A stretch of 64,000 nucleotides of DNA, from assembly GCA_002749535.1 (NCBI GenBank), contig MZZL01000401.1:811165-875164 (forward strand), given 5' to 3'. How positions within the stretch are numbered: position 1 is the stretch's first letter; each line of letters begins with the position of its first letter. The DNA is from Apophysomyces variabilis (lineage: Eukaryota > Mucoromycota > Mucoromycetes > Mucorales > Mucoraceae). The notes below the pieces were generated by a model. The model was given only the letters and a program-made list of their open reading frames with translations. It made no database searches and was not told the DNA's origin. This document shows positions 47,712-59,537 of this stretch, piece by piece. The position numbers and the translations under genes are program-made.

Positions 47712-48015
47712 TGTCGTTTTCGTAAAGTCGATTCACAGCTACTGTTTTGGACGCGAGTTGCCAATCAAGCTGGAATATAGAAATCGTAAAGGAACAGAAG
47801 TAAAAGATAAAAGTGTGCGAGGGAATTCGATGATGTTTATTTTTCACCAACTATCCAAAGTATTTATACGTATGATATTTCTATAATTTTCTACGAGGCT
47901 GAAGATGCGAGAAGTATCTAGGAACTTCTTGGAAACCAACCGCAACTTCGAGAACTTCTTGGAAGGCTTTAGCAAAAAGAGTCTTTGCGTTCATGCGCCG
48001 ATTCCGGCTCCGACA
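47712..48015 (-). repeat. Gypsy 5' LTR (complete, 304 bp)
   Basis: A complete LTR with TGTCG...CGACA termini, identical to the other LTR over the 295 bases that can be compared. The short LTR probably carries the element's promoter and poly-A signal; no canonical TATA was pinned down. Confidence 0.93.
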
Positions 48016-48676
48016 ATATGGTTATATAATTTTTTTTTTGGCCAGATACGGACAAGCTTTCTTGAAGATGGACTATCAAAAAGCTGGCCGTTTACTTTGT
48101 TGGTTTTCTTCCTGATTTGCTTAACTGTCCATACTTAAACTATTAGGTTCATGCAAAGTCTATGGCACACTGATGTTCCAGTATGTAACCAGAGAAACAA
48201 AAGTACACCGTCTCTTTTTTTTTTCCGACATTTGTGCTTCCTGCTTGATCCCTACATGACGTTCTAAGGTTTTTTATCGTTAGACCTCTACGATAGAAGG
48301 TAGCTGTTAGCAAGTTAAGTATAGTGCTCAATATTTATGGACCAGAGTTGGATTATCACATTGATAGTCTTCATTTGTATAACTCACATTACTTTTGCTT
48401 TTGTCGTTCTTTTTCTTTAACTTTCTATCTTTACGTCAAGTTGAAGCCTGCTTTCTTCGTCTGTCCAACTTCTTATATTGATCATATTATTTTTTTGTCT
48501 CTCCGAGCTTCCTCTTCCTCTTTCTCTTCCCGACCACTCTACGAATAACCATTCTTGCATGAGAGAGACGACACCTTTACATCGAATACGCACGGTGCAT
48601 TGAACCGTTGAAAATGCATCACTAATCCCATCCTTCCCCGCGCTGCATGTTTGAGTTGCTGCCAAAGCGGTTAGCT
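48016..48676 (-). repeat. Duplicated segment, right copy
   Basis: This is the reverse complement of 27050-27710, almost without differences. It is separated from its tRNA-Phe (42983-43055) only because the gypsy element inserted between. Homology stops near 48676 (GGTTAGCTG); beyond that the two loci differ. Confidence 0.85.
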
Positions 48677-49613
48677 GGGGTTGTAGCGAAGTACCAAATG
48701 CATCAGTTGGAGTCCTAAAAATCGGTAATAATCATGTTCAATTAACATAGCTTGCCTTGCATAGCAGTAAGGTAACCAGTTCCTTCTAAATATTTCTCCG
48801 TAGCTCGCATATTAACTAGCAGCTCTAATATTCCTAGGTTAACTCAAGATTATTACTGTTGAAAGCCACTAAGAATTCATGGAAGTATGTAAGAACAGTA
48901 TTTACTGTAGCATGTATGGAAATACCGAGTGGGTATTCCCTCAGACTCAAGCGGAGTGAGATCCAGAGGGAAATCATCTCTTCTGTCGAATTCTGATAGA
49001 ATGGACAACAGTAGAGTGATAACCAGGCTAAAATATGGTTGATACTTTAGTACAATACTTGGTATATTCCATATCTGAATAGATATGATAAGAACTACGA
49101 TCGTGAGATAATACAGCAGGGATGAATCAGACAAGTTCATGTGTTAATGATTTGGTAATTATATCTCAGACAGGCACCGGTACTCTAACTCAATGATCTG
49201 AATACAATGTCAGAGTCATGAAGGTTAATCATGGTCTTGAATACCATAACCTGATACTATTAGAAGAAAGTTCGTAGCTGGAGTCGACCAGAGATTAATT
49301 GTTGGTTCATTTGCAGCTGATCCTACGAATGATTATAACATTTTCTGCTGTCCTGTGCCTTGGCTTTTATGCATTTTCAGTTTCCTCCTCAAATGACTAT
49401 ACATAAAAGACCTGAAACTTCTTTGTTCAAATGTTTATCCAGTCAGAGTTGCTCATCTAAAAATAGACTAGTTACAAGATCATCATGCCGAACTGACTTC
49501 ACCAATTGACAACTGAAATTGTTACACTGCTCTTTCTCTTATGATAACAATATTTTCGTTGTTTGAGGTGAATTCCCGTTGAATGAGATGTACATAAACT
49601 GAACTAACAAAAC
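48677..49613. other. Intergenic upstream of the Fanzor-like gene
   Basis: About 0.9 kb without a supported gene. It contains a short CCCTC...GAGGG hairpin near 48938-48973 and a stretch at 49087-49107 that is a partial inverted match (about 18 of 22) to 53703-53724 downstream of the gene. That could be remnants of transposon ends or chance. Confidence 0.35.
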
Positions 49614-52600
49614 ATGTTCCGTTTGTCAGCCATGCAAGTACCGCACCCGCAAATACGAGAAAACAAACGCAAAAGAAAGAGAGTAATTCAATCAAATATA
49701 TCCTTGGACAAGGCGATTGAAGCCTTGCACGACGTGTTTCAGAACCAGTTAGTTACAATCATTTCAAAAGAACTTGAGGATAAACCAAGGAAAAACACGG
49801 CAAAGAAAGCGAGATTTCAGTCAGAAGTTGAAAAACAAGCAAAAACCAACAAAATCCTGCAAGAGCTACGAACGCGTTTAGAGAAAGCGGATCGTGTCCC
49901 AAGAACTTCACTCGAGCAAGCCGATGACTCAATAAATGTAACACGGGGAACGATTCGTAGAACCCTCTGTTTTCACTATCCTGAGCCAGCATCAATCGGC
50001 AAGCTTTGGAGAGATTACGCTGCAGCTCATTTCAATGACGCCGTGGCGGAAGCACGGGCGAGACTTGAGGAGCACGGAGAAGTAGAAGAAGCTGGTTCCA
50101 GCAAAGAAGTTACTGTGAATGACGACAGTAAAGAGGAAAAAGAAATAATACGAACATGTTCCGTTAGATTATCAAAAATCTTACGAGAAGACCTTGACAA
50201 TCAAGTGAAGCAGACATTTCTTGAGACCATTGCTATCACATCCGAACAGGCCACCAACTACGCTTCTGAGCTGGGAACCGCAGTACATGCAACCATGCTC
50301 AAGTACGCATCCGGCTCGGTAGTCTTGGATGCAGAGTCAAAGCAAGCGCACTATCAACAAGATGGCAAGACATTTAATGTTTTGGATGTCATACATGAAG
50401 AGTGGATTCGACATCCAGAACTTTTGAACTCAGAATTGGCAATAGCTGTGGCCCCAATGCCTGATAACATCAAGAATTATGTAAAAGCTTTGCCGAAAAA
50501 ACACAATGACGAATTCCTAAACCTCTTTACCGAAGCACATCTACAGTTCCTTCATTCAGACTATTTTGGAAGACAAAGCTACAAAGCTCAAGGAAAATCT
50601 TTCTGGTCTTCCTTACAGCACCAAGGCTTGAAGGACTTGCCAAAACCACCTGCAGGCTTAAGCACCGTCATGCACTTCCAGTTGAAGCAGTATGCCACAG
50701 ACCTGCAGAACATGTGGGCAGGCGGATTATTCCACAAATCAATTAATCACTTGCTTCGTATCCTGCTCAGGATCAATCTTGCCTCTGAACGAGAAAAGAA
50801 GATTCAGGAAATTACCGAGAAAAAACTACAAGAAAAGGAAAAGCAGCGGGAAGAGAGCTCCAGAACGATGCGGAGAAAAAAAGAATGGCGCAGACGCAAG
50901 ATAAAAGGTAGACTAAAACAAGAACGCAAAAGTTTGCGACGGCTGGAGAAGCGCTTGGGAATAGAAATGGATGGGAATCAAAGAGCCAATCTTTTGCAGC
51001 GGAAGAAGTCATGCGTCGAAGCAATCAGACGACTGGAGAAACAGGCAAAGGAAAAGTACAGGCCTAAAAAGGCTGATAACCAGCCACATCAAAAAGATGA
51101 AGAGGTGAGAATTACTTGTCATAACGTTGATATATGAGCTGAACAAACGTCAATTAGGCAAGAGGCGATATGGACAAGTTAGCTATTTCAGCCGATATCA
51201 GTGTCATGGATGATGAAGAAATCGAAGAGACGATAGAAACAGCGATCGAAGAGGCACAGGACGAGTTGGAAGAAGTTGAGATAAAGACACTGAAGAAAGA
51301 ACCCAGCAGAAGAAGGTTGATAAGAATCCAAGCTATCACCAAGAAACTACTGCTGTCAACAGACATCGACGGGAACGTACAAGCTAGTGATGTGTCGGAT
51401 ATATGGAACGACAACGATGAGCTCCAGAAGGTCGAGATAGATATCGTCGTGAAACTTGCAAACGCACTTAGACCATACGTGCCGAAAGGTCGATTAAGCA
51501 GCGCAATATCTCTTCGTTTGCGATTTGTTTTGTTATCAAATGCGATTCTTCATGCGACAGGATATTCCAAGTTCACTGCAAATATCTGCCCAACTATCAG
51601 CCCTGCCTCAATCCATGCTCTACCTCTCGATGCGGCGTCCATGTATGAGATGTTTGGTTCCAATTCTGCAAAGTTCAATCTATACAAAGAAGATGGAAGC
51701 ACAATCGACAATATCAGAGAAGCTCGTACGAACAAATCTGCTGTGATTGGTTCCTTCTTTGATCAAGAAAAAGTTAAGCATATTTGCAATACTCGAGGTT
51801 TGGAACCGCGGTGGCGAATCACCATTACACCTCATCAAATGGCCGTGATTGACGGTGATGTAAAAAAAGGGAGGGTTATAGATACTTCTCACTACGAAGA
51901 AAGAAAGAAAAAGTCGAAAGGAAAGCGTGCAGATAGCGCAAGTAGTCAATTTGAAGATAAATCCGGCTTAGACATCGCCAATATTACATGCTCATTAGAA
52001 GATGCAAAACAGAGGGTGAAAGCTCTGGAGTCGGCTGAAAAGCAGATAAAAAACGCGTTGCGGCAGAGGGAGGAAGTCGTCGAAAGCCGAATGGAGAGTT
52101 ATCGGAGAAGCAAGGACGTAGCTCGAAGAAAAGTCCGCGATAAGCGTAAGAGTGAGAAATTCGATATCTATGATTCCAGAGCGAAACAGAAACAGACCGA
52201 CATATATAAAGATTTAAAGGCGGCTAAACTCGAGCGCGCAAAGAGCCAATCTGAACTAAGCAAGATAAGGTCACAGCTCGCGGATCAACGAAGACTGCGA
52301 TACATATATCAGAAGGTAAGTGAAGAATATCATATGCATTAGCTAAACAAGAAAATAAACGAAACTATAGCAGCTGGATATTCTGAAGAAGCAACAAACG
52401 AACAAAGAGACGAAACCAAAAGATGATGAACAAGAACAGGAGACTAAGCTATGTAAAGTTGCGAGTTGGAATCGCCCAGGTTGCGAAGCCAATACAGAGT
52501 TTCTGGACATCTCAGAGCTGCATCAAGAAGTCAAGCAGGATCCCAAGAAGACTATTACTTTTGGCGGAACGGACTATGGCTTGAGGACTTTGGCGACAAC

Positions 52601-53597
52601 GGTGCCGGTCACTATGGAACGCGCTCGTCTACATTTCGACCTGTATAATCGCCAATTTGGTGACGGGCAGACGCCTGTGTCTATTCCTAAAGAAATGTCT
52701 ACGCTTCCTAAGCCGATGAGAATCACAGCTGGTTATCTGGAGGAGAAAACCTTATGTAGGAGTTTTCGCAAAAAAAGAGAGAGGAGGAAAAAGGTATGAT
52801 AAAGATAGCCGCTAAGTTTTAGGTTGACTCACTTTGTCTTTAGAATAACCCTGCGGTTATCAGTGCAGAGAAGACGCTATCGAAAAGATCATCCGCCTCA
52901 GCAACCACGGTGGAGCAAGTTTTAGAGTCGCAAGCGGTATTATCCTTCGGCTTCCTTCTGCCTCTAACTCATAATAACATACATGTAGGTAAAGAGGAAC
53001 TGCCGAAGAGAATTGCGAGCTTTCTATCATTCGAATCGGGCAGAGCATGAAAAGCGCACACAAAAACTGTATACGGATCGCATCTATGATCAAGTGGCCG
53101 CCCAAGAGCGCAAGTTTATTAAGGCTGCAGCGACGACACAGACCGATGGGCGCCAAAAGGCTTTACCGATTATGGCCATCGGCACTCAAGGAACTGGAGT
53201 CGGTCTACGTCTGAAAGGACATTTAAAACGAGGGGGAAAATGGCTCCGTAAACGTCATCGCCGATATGTGCCTGTATCCATGACCAATGAACACAGAAGT
53301 TCCCAGTTATGCGTCTACTGTTTTGAACGAGTTGAACGAGCTAAAGCACGGCGAAGAAAGAGCAGACAGTGGAAGACTGTGAGAGTAAACGGTGCCTCAC
53401 AATGCGTAAACCCCTGCTGTCCGGCGTACCAGTCCGGCCATGCCACGCAAAACAGAGATGTTCAAGCGGCTGTAGCAATAGGTCTGGCATCTGCCAGTAA
53501 CATCCTATCAGCAAACAGAAGCACGTTGACCCCATTTGACCCCAGCATATTCTCGGCTGGAAAACCGTTTGTTCCCGGCGCCACCAATTTTTGGTAA
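49614..53597 (+). CDS. Large Fanzor/TnpB-like protein (RuvC nuclease fold, zinc ribbon)
   Basis: Five exons (49614-51104, 51158-52315, 52371-52793, 52844-52936, 52989-53597), all joined in phase 0, give 1,257 aa. The C-terminal third carries a split RuvC nuclease signature. RuvC-I is TITFGGTDYGLRTLA (Asp ~951). The RuvC-II region is PIMAIGTQGTGVGLRLKG, lacking the canonical Glu. Then come NEHRSSQLCVYC (Glu ~1156, first zinc Cys pair ~1163/1166), the second Cys group QCVNPCC (~1194-1199) and RuvC-III QNRDVQAAVAIG (Asp ~1212). The displaced Glu just before the zinc ribbon matches the rearranged active site described for eukaryotic Fanzors. The first roughly 900 residues are basic and rich in coiled coil (EKKLQEKEKQREESSRT), with a conserved-looking block HICNTRGLEPRWRITITPHQ. 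No stop or frameshift was seen. RNA-guided cutting is inferred only; it may be a domesticated or Mucoromycota-specific lineage. Confidence 0.75.
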
Positions 53598-54138
53598 GTC
53601 GGCTTCTATCAAATAATTATTGCGTATTCATCATGTGTCCTGACGTTAAAGGTGCGTGAATTCTTCTCGGAAGCTCTGTGAAGAGTAAGTAGTAGTTCTG
53701 CCCTTGCGATAATAGTTCTTATGACAATGAAGGTTGAGAGAACCGGGACCTGTCGCTATGACAGGAGTTATCAGGACCTATGCCTCAGGTAAGAGAAACA
53801 GGTACTCTGAGACTGAGAAACAATTTTAACGCTTTATTTGAGTCACAGAGGAGTTTTAGAGTTCAGATACCGACCAGAAAAGTAACAAATAGGCAACAGC
53901 AAGATAGTAACAAACATAATGGTTTAATTTTTAAATATTCCTATATGGCTTAAGCCGATCCTTTGCATATCCATATTACAAACGTAGAGATTCCAGATTT
54001 TGAGCGTCATTTTCTGCAGAGCATGATAATAGTGGCCGTGATCTTGTGTGATGCTCGTTAGCTCAGCATTACACATTTTTGGAAGCGCGGTCTGAATCAT
54101 CGAGGGCACACGTCTTGCTACTGTCATTCATAATCTGC
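53598..54138. other. Intergenic with small hairpins
   Basis: About 540 bp between the Fanzor-like stop and the next gene. It contains CCTGTC-GCTAT-GACAGG (53749-53765), a perfect six-pair stem, inside a stretch of alternating GGT/ACC and CTGAGACTGAG words. This is where a guide-RNA scaffold would lie if the nuclease had one; nothing proves this. Confidence 0.35.
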
Positions 54139-55462
54139 ATGACTGATCCGAAGAAACTAGTCGTTATTGGGGGAGGCGCTGCTGGGCTATTACTCACTAA
54201 AATCCTAGCTTCTGATTTGCACAAGTCAAGTATTGAGATTACGCTCATTGACTGCAAGGTATATAGAGAATGACTTTGTGAAAAAACGAAAGGCTGATAA
54301 AGAAAGAACTGTCGTCAAAGTCTTTTTTCGAATATACCCCAGCACTTTGTTCAGTTCTTTTTGAGCAAACAGATGAGGATTTTAAAAGGCACTTTCGAAA
54401 TGTCACCATCGACTATGCGTCCTTGTTAGCAGCTCTACATGTACAGTTTGTTTTAGGTGTAGTAAAAGAATTAAACAGCGAGGAGAAAGGTAAATTATGC
54501 GCTATATATAACTCCATCGGTAACCAAATGCTGCAACAGTTGTAATTCTTCATGATGGCAGGGAAATAGCCTATGGCTACTGTGTCATCTGCACCGGATC
54601 TAGCTATAAGATTCCTTGGAAAGTGTCATGTGAAAGTACCACGTCTCTTGAAGAACGGTTCGAGTACCTGCAATCGCAGCGTGATCTATACAAACAAGCA
54701 AAAAATATTCTTTGTATTGGAGCTGGAGCCGTAGGTGTTGAAGTAGCAAGCGAGATTTGCTCTCGAGATCCTTCCAAACGTGTGACACTTATTAACTCTG
54801 GACCTATGGCTCTTGCATCTGCACCTGGCAACTTGGGAGCCAGCGCACAAACCGTACTCAGTAATATACCATCTCTCAGCTTAATCAGCAATGAGCTTGC
54901 TTCATCGAACGATGGTAAACATTACCAAACGAACAAATCAAAAACTGTAATCACAGCCGACCTTGTTTATCAATGCGTTGGCATAACTCCCAATACCGAG
55001 TTTCTACATCAGACACATCCACAATGGCTAAACGAGAAAAGATTTATCAAAGTTGATAGCTTTTTGAAAGCAAGCTATGAAGTGTTTGCCATAGGAGACG
55101 TCAATGATTCTGGTGACCCAAAGATGTTCTTCAACGCACATATGCAAGCCGTTCATACGGCTCGCAATATTCAGCGGATCTTGAAAGGTCACGAACCCAT
55201 ACCGTACAAAGGCTCCCGGCCAGCAATGGTGGTTTCACTTGGACCGAATCATGCTGTAGGTTATGTTGCCGGGATCTCACTTACGGGATGGCCATTCAAT
55301 AGAAGACAGGGAAGCAAATTGGCCTCTATATCAAAAGGCATGATTGAAAGGATTACGATGGATGATCTATATCTGGAAAAGCCGACGAATAGAGTATTAT
55401 ACTATACTCACGAGAAAGGACAACTTATTCCTCAAATTTTGGCAAAAATCTGTCTTACTTGA
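54139..55462 (+). CDS. AIFM2/FSP1-like FAD/NAD(P)-dependent oxidoreductase
   Basis: Pyridine-nucleotide-disulphide-type flavoprotein, close to AIF-like mitochondrion-associated inducer/FSP1 proteins. The ATG at 54139 directly precedes the FAD-binding motif KLVVIGGGAAGLLLTKILAS. A phase-0 intron (about 54259-54330) joins to SFFEYTPALCSVLFE. A second intron near 54490-54540 precedes VVILHDGREIAYGYCVICTG. The NAD(P)-binding motif NILCIGAGAVGVEVASEI and the late FAD element EVFAIGDVNDSGDPK follow. About 400 residues, normal for the family. No N-terminal signal or membrane helix is seen. It is convergent with the next gene, with 24 nt between stop codons. The substrate is unknown; quinone reduction is what animal FSP1 does. 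Confidence 0.8.
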
Positions 55463-55486
55463 ATACTAAAAACATATCTCCATTGA

Positions 55487-57923
55487 CTATTTTTTTGGCA
55501 CATAGTCGCTTACGCAAATGCGAAGAAGTTGTCGGAAAAATCCCATCTCGGATGGAATTTCGTTGTATGGCGTATAGTATTCCAATTTCTCCATCGGAAG
55601 TAGCTCCAGCGTGTCATAGTTTTCATTGATAATGCCTTTGTAAGTTAGCATGGTGTTTCATCTTGTACTAGTGGTTACCTAAAACTTGCTGTGGAGTCAG
55701 GAATCGACCTTGGTGGGAAGACTGCCAATCATCCAATGCTGAACTAAAGTGATTACAGATTGCTCGAATATTGGATAAGCTGGAGGATAGATTTTGAGAC
55801 TTATCCTTAGATAACCGATTAACTATGATGGCTTGTCAATCATCAACCGAATACTGCAAACGTCTTACCGAATTGAAACAGTGTGGTAAAATTTGTTGCC
55901 GCTCGGATCACTTCATAAAATAATGCGTCATAGCTCTTGGTATCTGATAAAAAAGTCTCTCCATGAATTAAGCATATATTAAATACACAAATGAACTTGT
56001 TTGTTTCATTGTTAGATGATCTCCTTACGACTAAGGTAGACCTACCGCAGCAAGAAAAGGAGCAAATTCGTCCCGGTTCTGTACATCATCTAGATTCAGG
56101 ACTATGAAATGCAAAGTAGACATCAGGGTAGACCATAGCTCTGTCCAATGGTACTCTACACATAAAGTTAACACTGGTTAAATAATGCCAGACAAACCTA
56201 ATCGTATCTGTTGTTTGTACACGAAACATAACACGTGATGTATTACGGAGAGTGTCAATCTTTTCAGTGGTTAGGATGTATATTGCAGTAAAGGTCACAA
56301 AGTATATACCTGTACGTTGCGAAATCCATTTTTTTACGCATATTGTACTTCATAAAACACAGGCACACATCCAAGATCACTGCTAATAACGATCGTGGCC
56401 TTTTCACACGAGGTAACGAAGGTGACCGCTAGTCAATTGGAGTTATAGCTGGTAATAGGCGTTGATTGATCTACCTGTCGGCACAATCGTACTGTGGCAA
56501 AGTATTTTTCCTCTGCCATATAACCTAATACAGCATTCTCTTCCGTTAACCGCAGAAGTATTAAAAGCATGAGCCGTGTGTAGGCGAATGATCGGTCGTT
56601 GTGATTGTGTTGAAAAAGGTATGATGCATATGCTAGCAACGGGTTGAATGGATCGAGATCGGACTTGGTACGTGTCCGCAGCAGTGTTGCTATGAAGTAT
56701 GGGTTGCCGTTGATAAGGTCATACAGCACTAAAATTAAAGCGGATTGTGGAGGTGGTCTGTAAAATAAAAGAAGATTTAGTTGGAACATTTTCAAATGAA
56801 TACCTACAGATGAGTGAACGTATCCGCGTAATCGATATTGGAACCGAGCGGAGGACCAGAAAACCAAGAGCTCATATACGTTGTTACGGTTTTGGCCAGA
56901 GTTTCTTCGTCGTCTTTCAGTACCATATATGAGCTGCAATATGATTAGTATTTGATAATAATTAACGTAGTTTTGGCCTACCCTATCATCTCTTGGAAAA
57001 CTTCTGTGAAAAACCACGCTATTCTCTATAATTGGCTAAGAAACATAGAAATGAGCCATGTATAACATTACCTCCAATACATGGCCATCTTTGCAAATGT
57101 ACAGTTGATGCAAATAGAGATTACGGGTCTCATACTTGCTGTAGTTCGACAGCATACCAAATAGCATCACTGCATCTTTCAATTGATAATTTTTAGATTC
57201 AGGATCCCGGATGATCTATCATTATCACGTATTAGCGTAATTGAATCGGTTTATGACATGCTTTATTTTTTCTACCTCGAACAAGATTTCAGTCAGATCA
57301 TGATGCATAAAGTAACTGAGAGAACTCGTTAGTTCTAAAAGTGAGTGTTTTAGCCATGTTCTTCACCTGTTCAGGCTGTTCTGGTTTACATTTTCGTTTC
57401 CAGCCGAGAGGATGAGCGCCAGCTTAATTGCAGCTGTGCGCGTTTGCTGTCGGCTTATCAGATTTGCCAGAGAATTCACAAGATTTCCAAGGACAATATC
57501 AGCTTTATCGATGCTTGTTAGAATATGGATAATATTAAAGTAGTTCAATCTTTTCTTTCCAAATAGCCCTTGGAAGAGGCAGGAGAGGAGATCGATTGCG
57601 TGTAACTGTCGTATTAAATCATTTCCTGTGGTTATAGTGTCCATTTTTTGCAAGCATGCTCCAAATAGAAGGCGAAGATTGTTATGGGCGTCTAAGAGTG
57701 CTTCTTCTGTTGAAGATCGGATCAGTTGCTTAATGCAGCTGGCGTTGACCGGTAATAAAAGATAGGTATCCCAAAAAGCGGCAGGATCACTGGCATAGCA
57801 TGTTTCTCCCTGGTGTGATTAGCGTAATCATGAAGCATATAACCCTACCCGGAAAAGAGCTTCGGTGATTTCCACAAACTTTTCCTTCAAAAGGGCTTTC
57901 CGTTGAGCTTCTTCGTAGCGCAT
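55487..57923 (-). CDS. ARMH3 (C10orf76)-like armadillo-helical protein
   Basis: In animals ARMH3 binds PI4KB and GBF1 at the Golgi. Multiple short exons on the minus strand join to a family-like order: MRYEEAQRKALLKEKFVEIT and ALFR; DPAAFWDTYLLLPVNASCIK; AIKLALILSAGNENVNQNSL; LSYFMHHDLTEILFE; AVMLFGMLSNYSKYETRNLY; ALILVLYDLINGNPYFIATL; RLMLLILLRLTEENAVLGYM; RSLLAVILDVCLCFMKYNM; YHWTELWSTLMSTLHFIVLN; and EMGFFRQLLRICVSDYVPKK at the end. Intron 56410-56455 hides the true continuation behind an apparent stop. The start is uncertain: 57923 is the first Met in the supported frame, but another Met cluster lies at 58035 in a different frame, so a 5' exon may be missing. Confidence 0.75.
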
Positions 57924-58377
57924 GCCGCAAGAAGGGTTTTCTGAGGCTAAGAAAATGGCACCTTAAAAAATAGCGATTTCCGCTTTCGGTCGATAGGTTG
58001 GGCGGCGTTAGTGGTGTAACAATTCTCATCATCATGCTGTTCGCTCAACTGAGGATTTTTTACGGAAAGCTAACTTTAACCGAAGGATAATGTTCTATAT
58101 GCGTTACAGATACTCGGACAATGATAGGAGCTACCCTACACTTACAAATTATTGAGCCCTTGAAAGAAAGGCATCGGTCATTTGAGCACAAGAATTTGCT
58201 TTCGGACTCGCCATTCACTGCAAGCTAAATCATTCAAGGTTTCAAATTAGTGAAGCGGATACGTAACAATTAGTCGAAGAATCTAACTTTCACAGTTCGC
58301 AGAAATCACAAAAGTAATCCACTAAGATTTAGAAACGAGTAATTCTCTATTCTGGCATGTGGAACGAAAGATGTATG

Positions 58378-59537
58378 TTATGCTAAGAAATCATGAATGT
58401 CGCGATTAATCCTCTCCCAATCACTTATTAAGATGTCATGGCCACCGCCTTCGTATCGAATAACGTTTGCATGTGGAATATAAGCAGTCAGACGGGAATG
58501 GCATCGGTATGGTACCGTCTTGATAATATAACGCTAAGTTAGGCATAAAAATAATAGTTCATACTTACCGTATCTTTATCTCCCCAAATTACCAAAACTG
58601 GTCTGTGCTCTTGTTCTCCAACCTTTTGATAACGCTTATGAAGGTCATGTAAAGGAAAGTCCATTACAGTTCCAAAAAACGCCCGATAGAATCCTGCATG
58701 GTGCGTAAACTGGTAGAACGCGATCTTACTGATACGCTCTGAAACTTCAGATTTTTCTCCTAGGCGTATCGAGCTAAAAAATCTCGATACTCCTATGGAT
58801 GCCAAAGGTTTTACAAACGGATGCAGTATTAGCTTGCTAATTAATGGTAATTTAACCAGTTTCCCTAGCAAAGGCAACTCGCTTGAATGCATCAAGCCAA
58901 CCGGAGCTATTAACACGAGCTTGGAAACCTTCTCTGGATATAACGCCGTAAACGAAATAGCAATGCCTCCTATCAGGATTGATAAGCTGGTTGTGCTCAC
59001 AAAGCGATTCATGTGAAGCTTTTCTTTTACCGCCTAGGGATACAGCCACCACATCAGTTGATTCCCAACCTACTGCTTGTAACAACAAAGCTATTTGAGT
59101 ATTATATAGGCTCTCATCATAATAACCGGGTGGTGCATCTGCAAATCCTCTACCCCATAGATCGAACACCAAGACATTGAACCCTTGATCAGCCTATGAA
59201 ATACTCAGTGACAATAATGCGAAGTGATATATAAGCGTACTGGGCGTTATCTTACCAAATATCTAGCCAGTTTATCGTAGGTTGCTGAGCCGGTAGCAAT
59301 GCCGTGAATCAGGGTAACGCGTCTGCCATTAGGATTGCCAAAGTTCCAATAGCGCATAGTTCCCACTGGCAATTGAATATCGGTGCCGTTCGGATAAAAG
59401 TCAAGTGGGAAATATTCGGATGGATTTTGTCTAAGCGATGGCAGAACCGACTTGGCAAGAGGATCGCCTCTCAGCACAAATGCTAGAAATAGGGCCAACA
59501 AGGACCACTTGATGACTATGTGCGTGTTGCCAGCCAT
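58378..59537 (-). CDS. Alpha/beta-hydrolase with N-terminal membrane anchor or signal
   Basis: The start at 59537 (MAGNTHIVIKWSLLALFLAF) gives a short N-terminal hydrophobic helix, either signal peptide or anchor. The fold's landmarks follow: oxyanion region VTLIHGIATGSATYDKLARY, then FDLWGRGFADAPPGYYDE, the nucleophile elbow VAVSLGG (Ser) across a small intron, VIWGDKDT (Asp), and after a second intron YEGGGHDIL (His). The triad is complete. Three introns of about 50-70 nt; about 330 residues; stop at 58378-58380. The family includes MhpC-type and monoglyceride-lipase-like enzymes, so the substrate cannot be assigned. Confidence 0.82.

Larger units (their letters stand above)
43083..48015 (-). 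mobile_element. Young Ty3/gypsy LTR retrotransposon
   Basis: A 4.9-kb element on the minus strand with LTRs starting TGTCG and ending CGACA. The 295 comparable LTR bases are identical between the two copies, and gag and pol are open. It has a 4-bp target duplication and a paralogous empty site in the left duplicated segment. A single N at 43378 stands for the missing end of pol, the polypurine tract and the last 9 bases of one LTR. The domain order protease-RT-RNaseH-integrase places it in Ty3/gypsy (Metaviridae-like). Confidence 0.95.

Noticed and set aside
49087..53724. Inverted match around the Fanzor-like gene as transposon terminal repeats
   Set aside because: Only about 18 of 22 bases agree, neighbouring matches are not collinear and no target duplication was found.
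56433..57017. A short ARMH3-like protein ending at 56433
   Set aside because: The apparent stop lies inside an intron; removing 56410-56455 continues the family match to the real stop at 55487.
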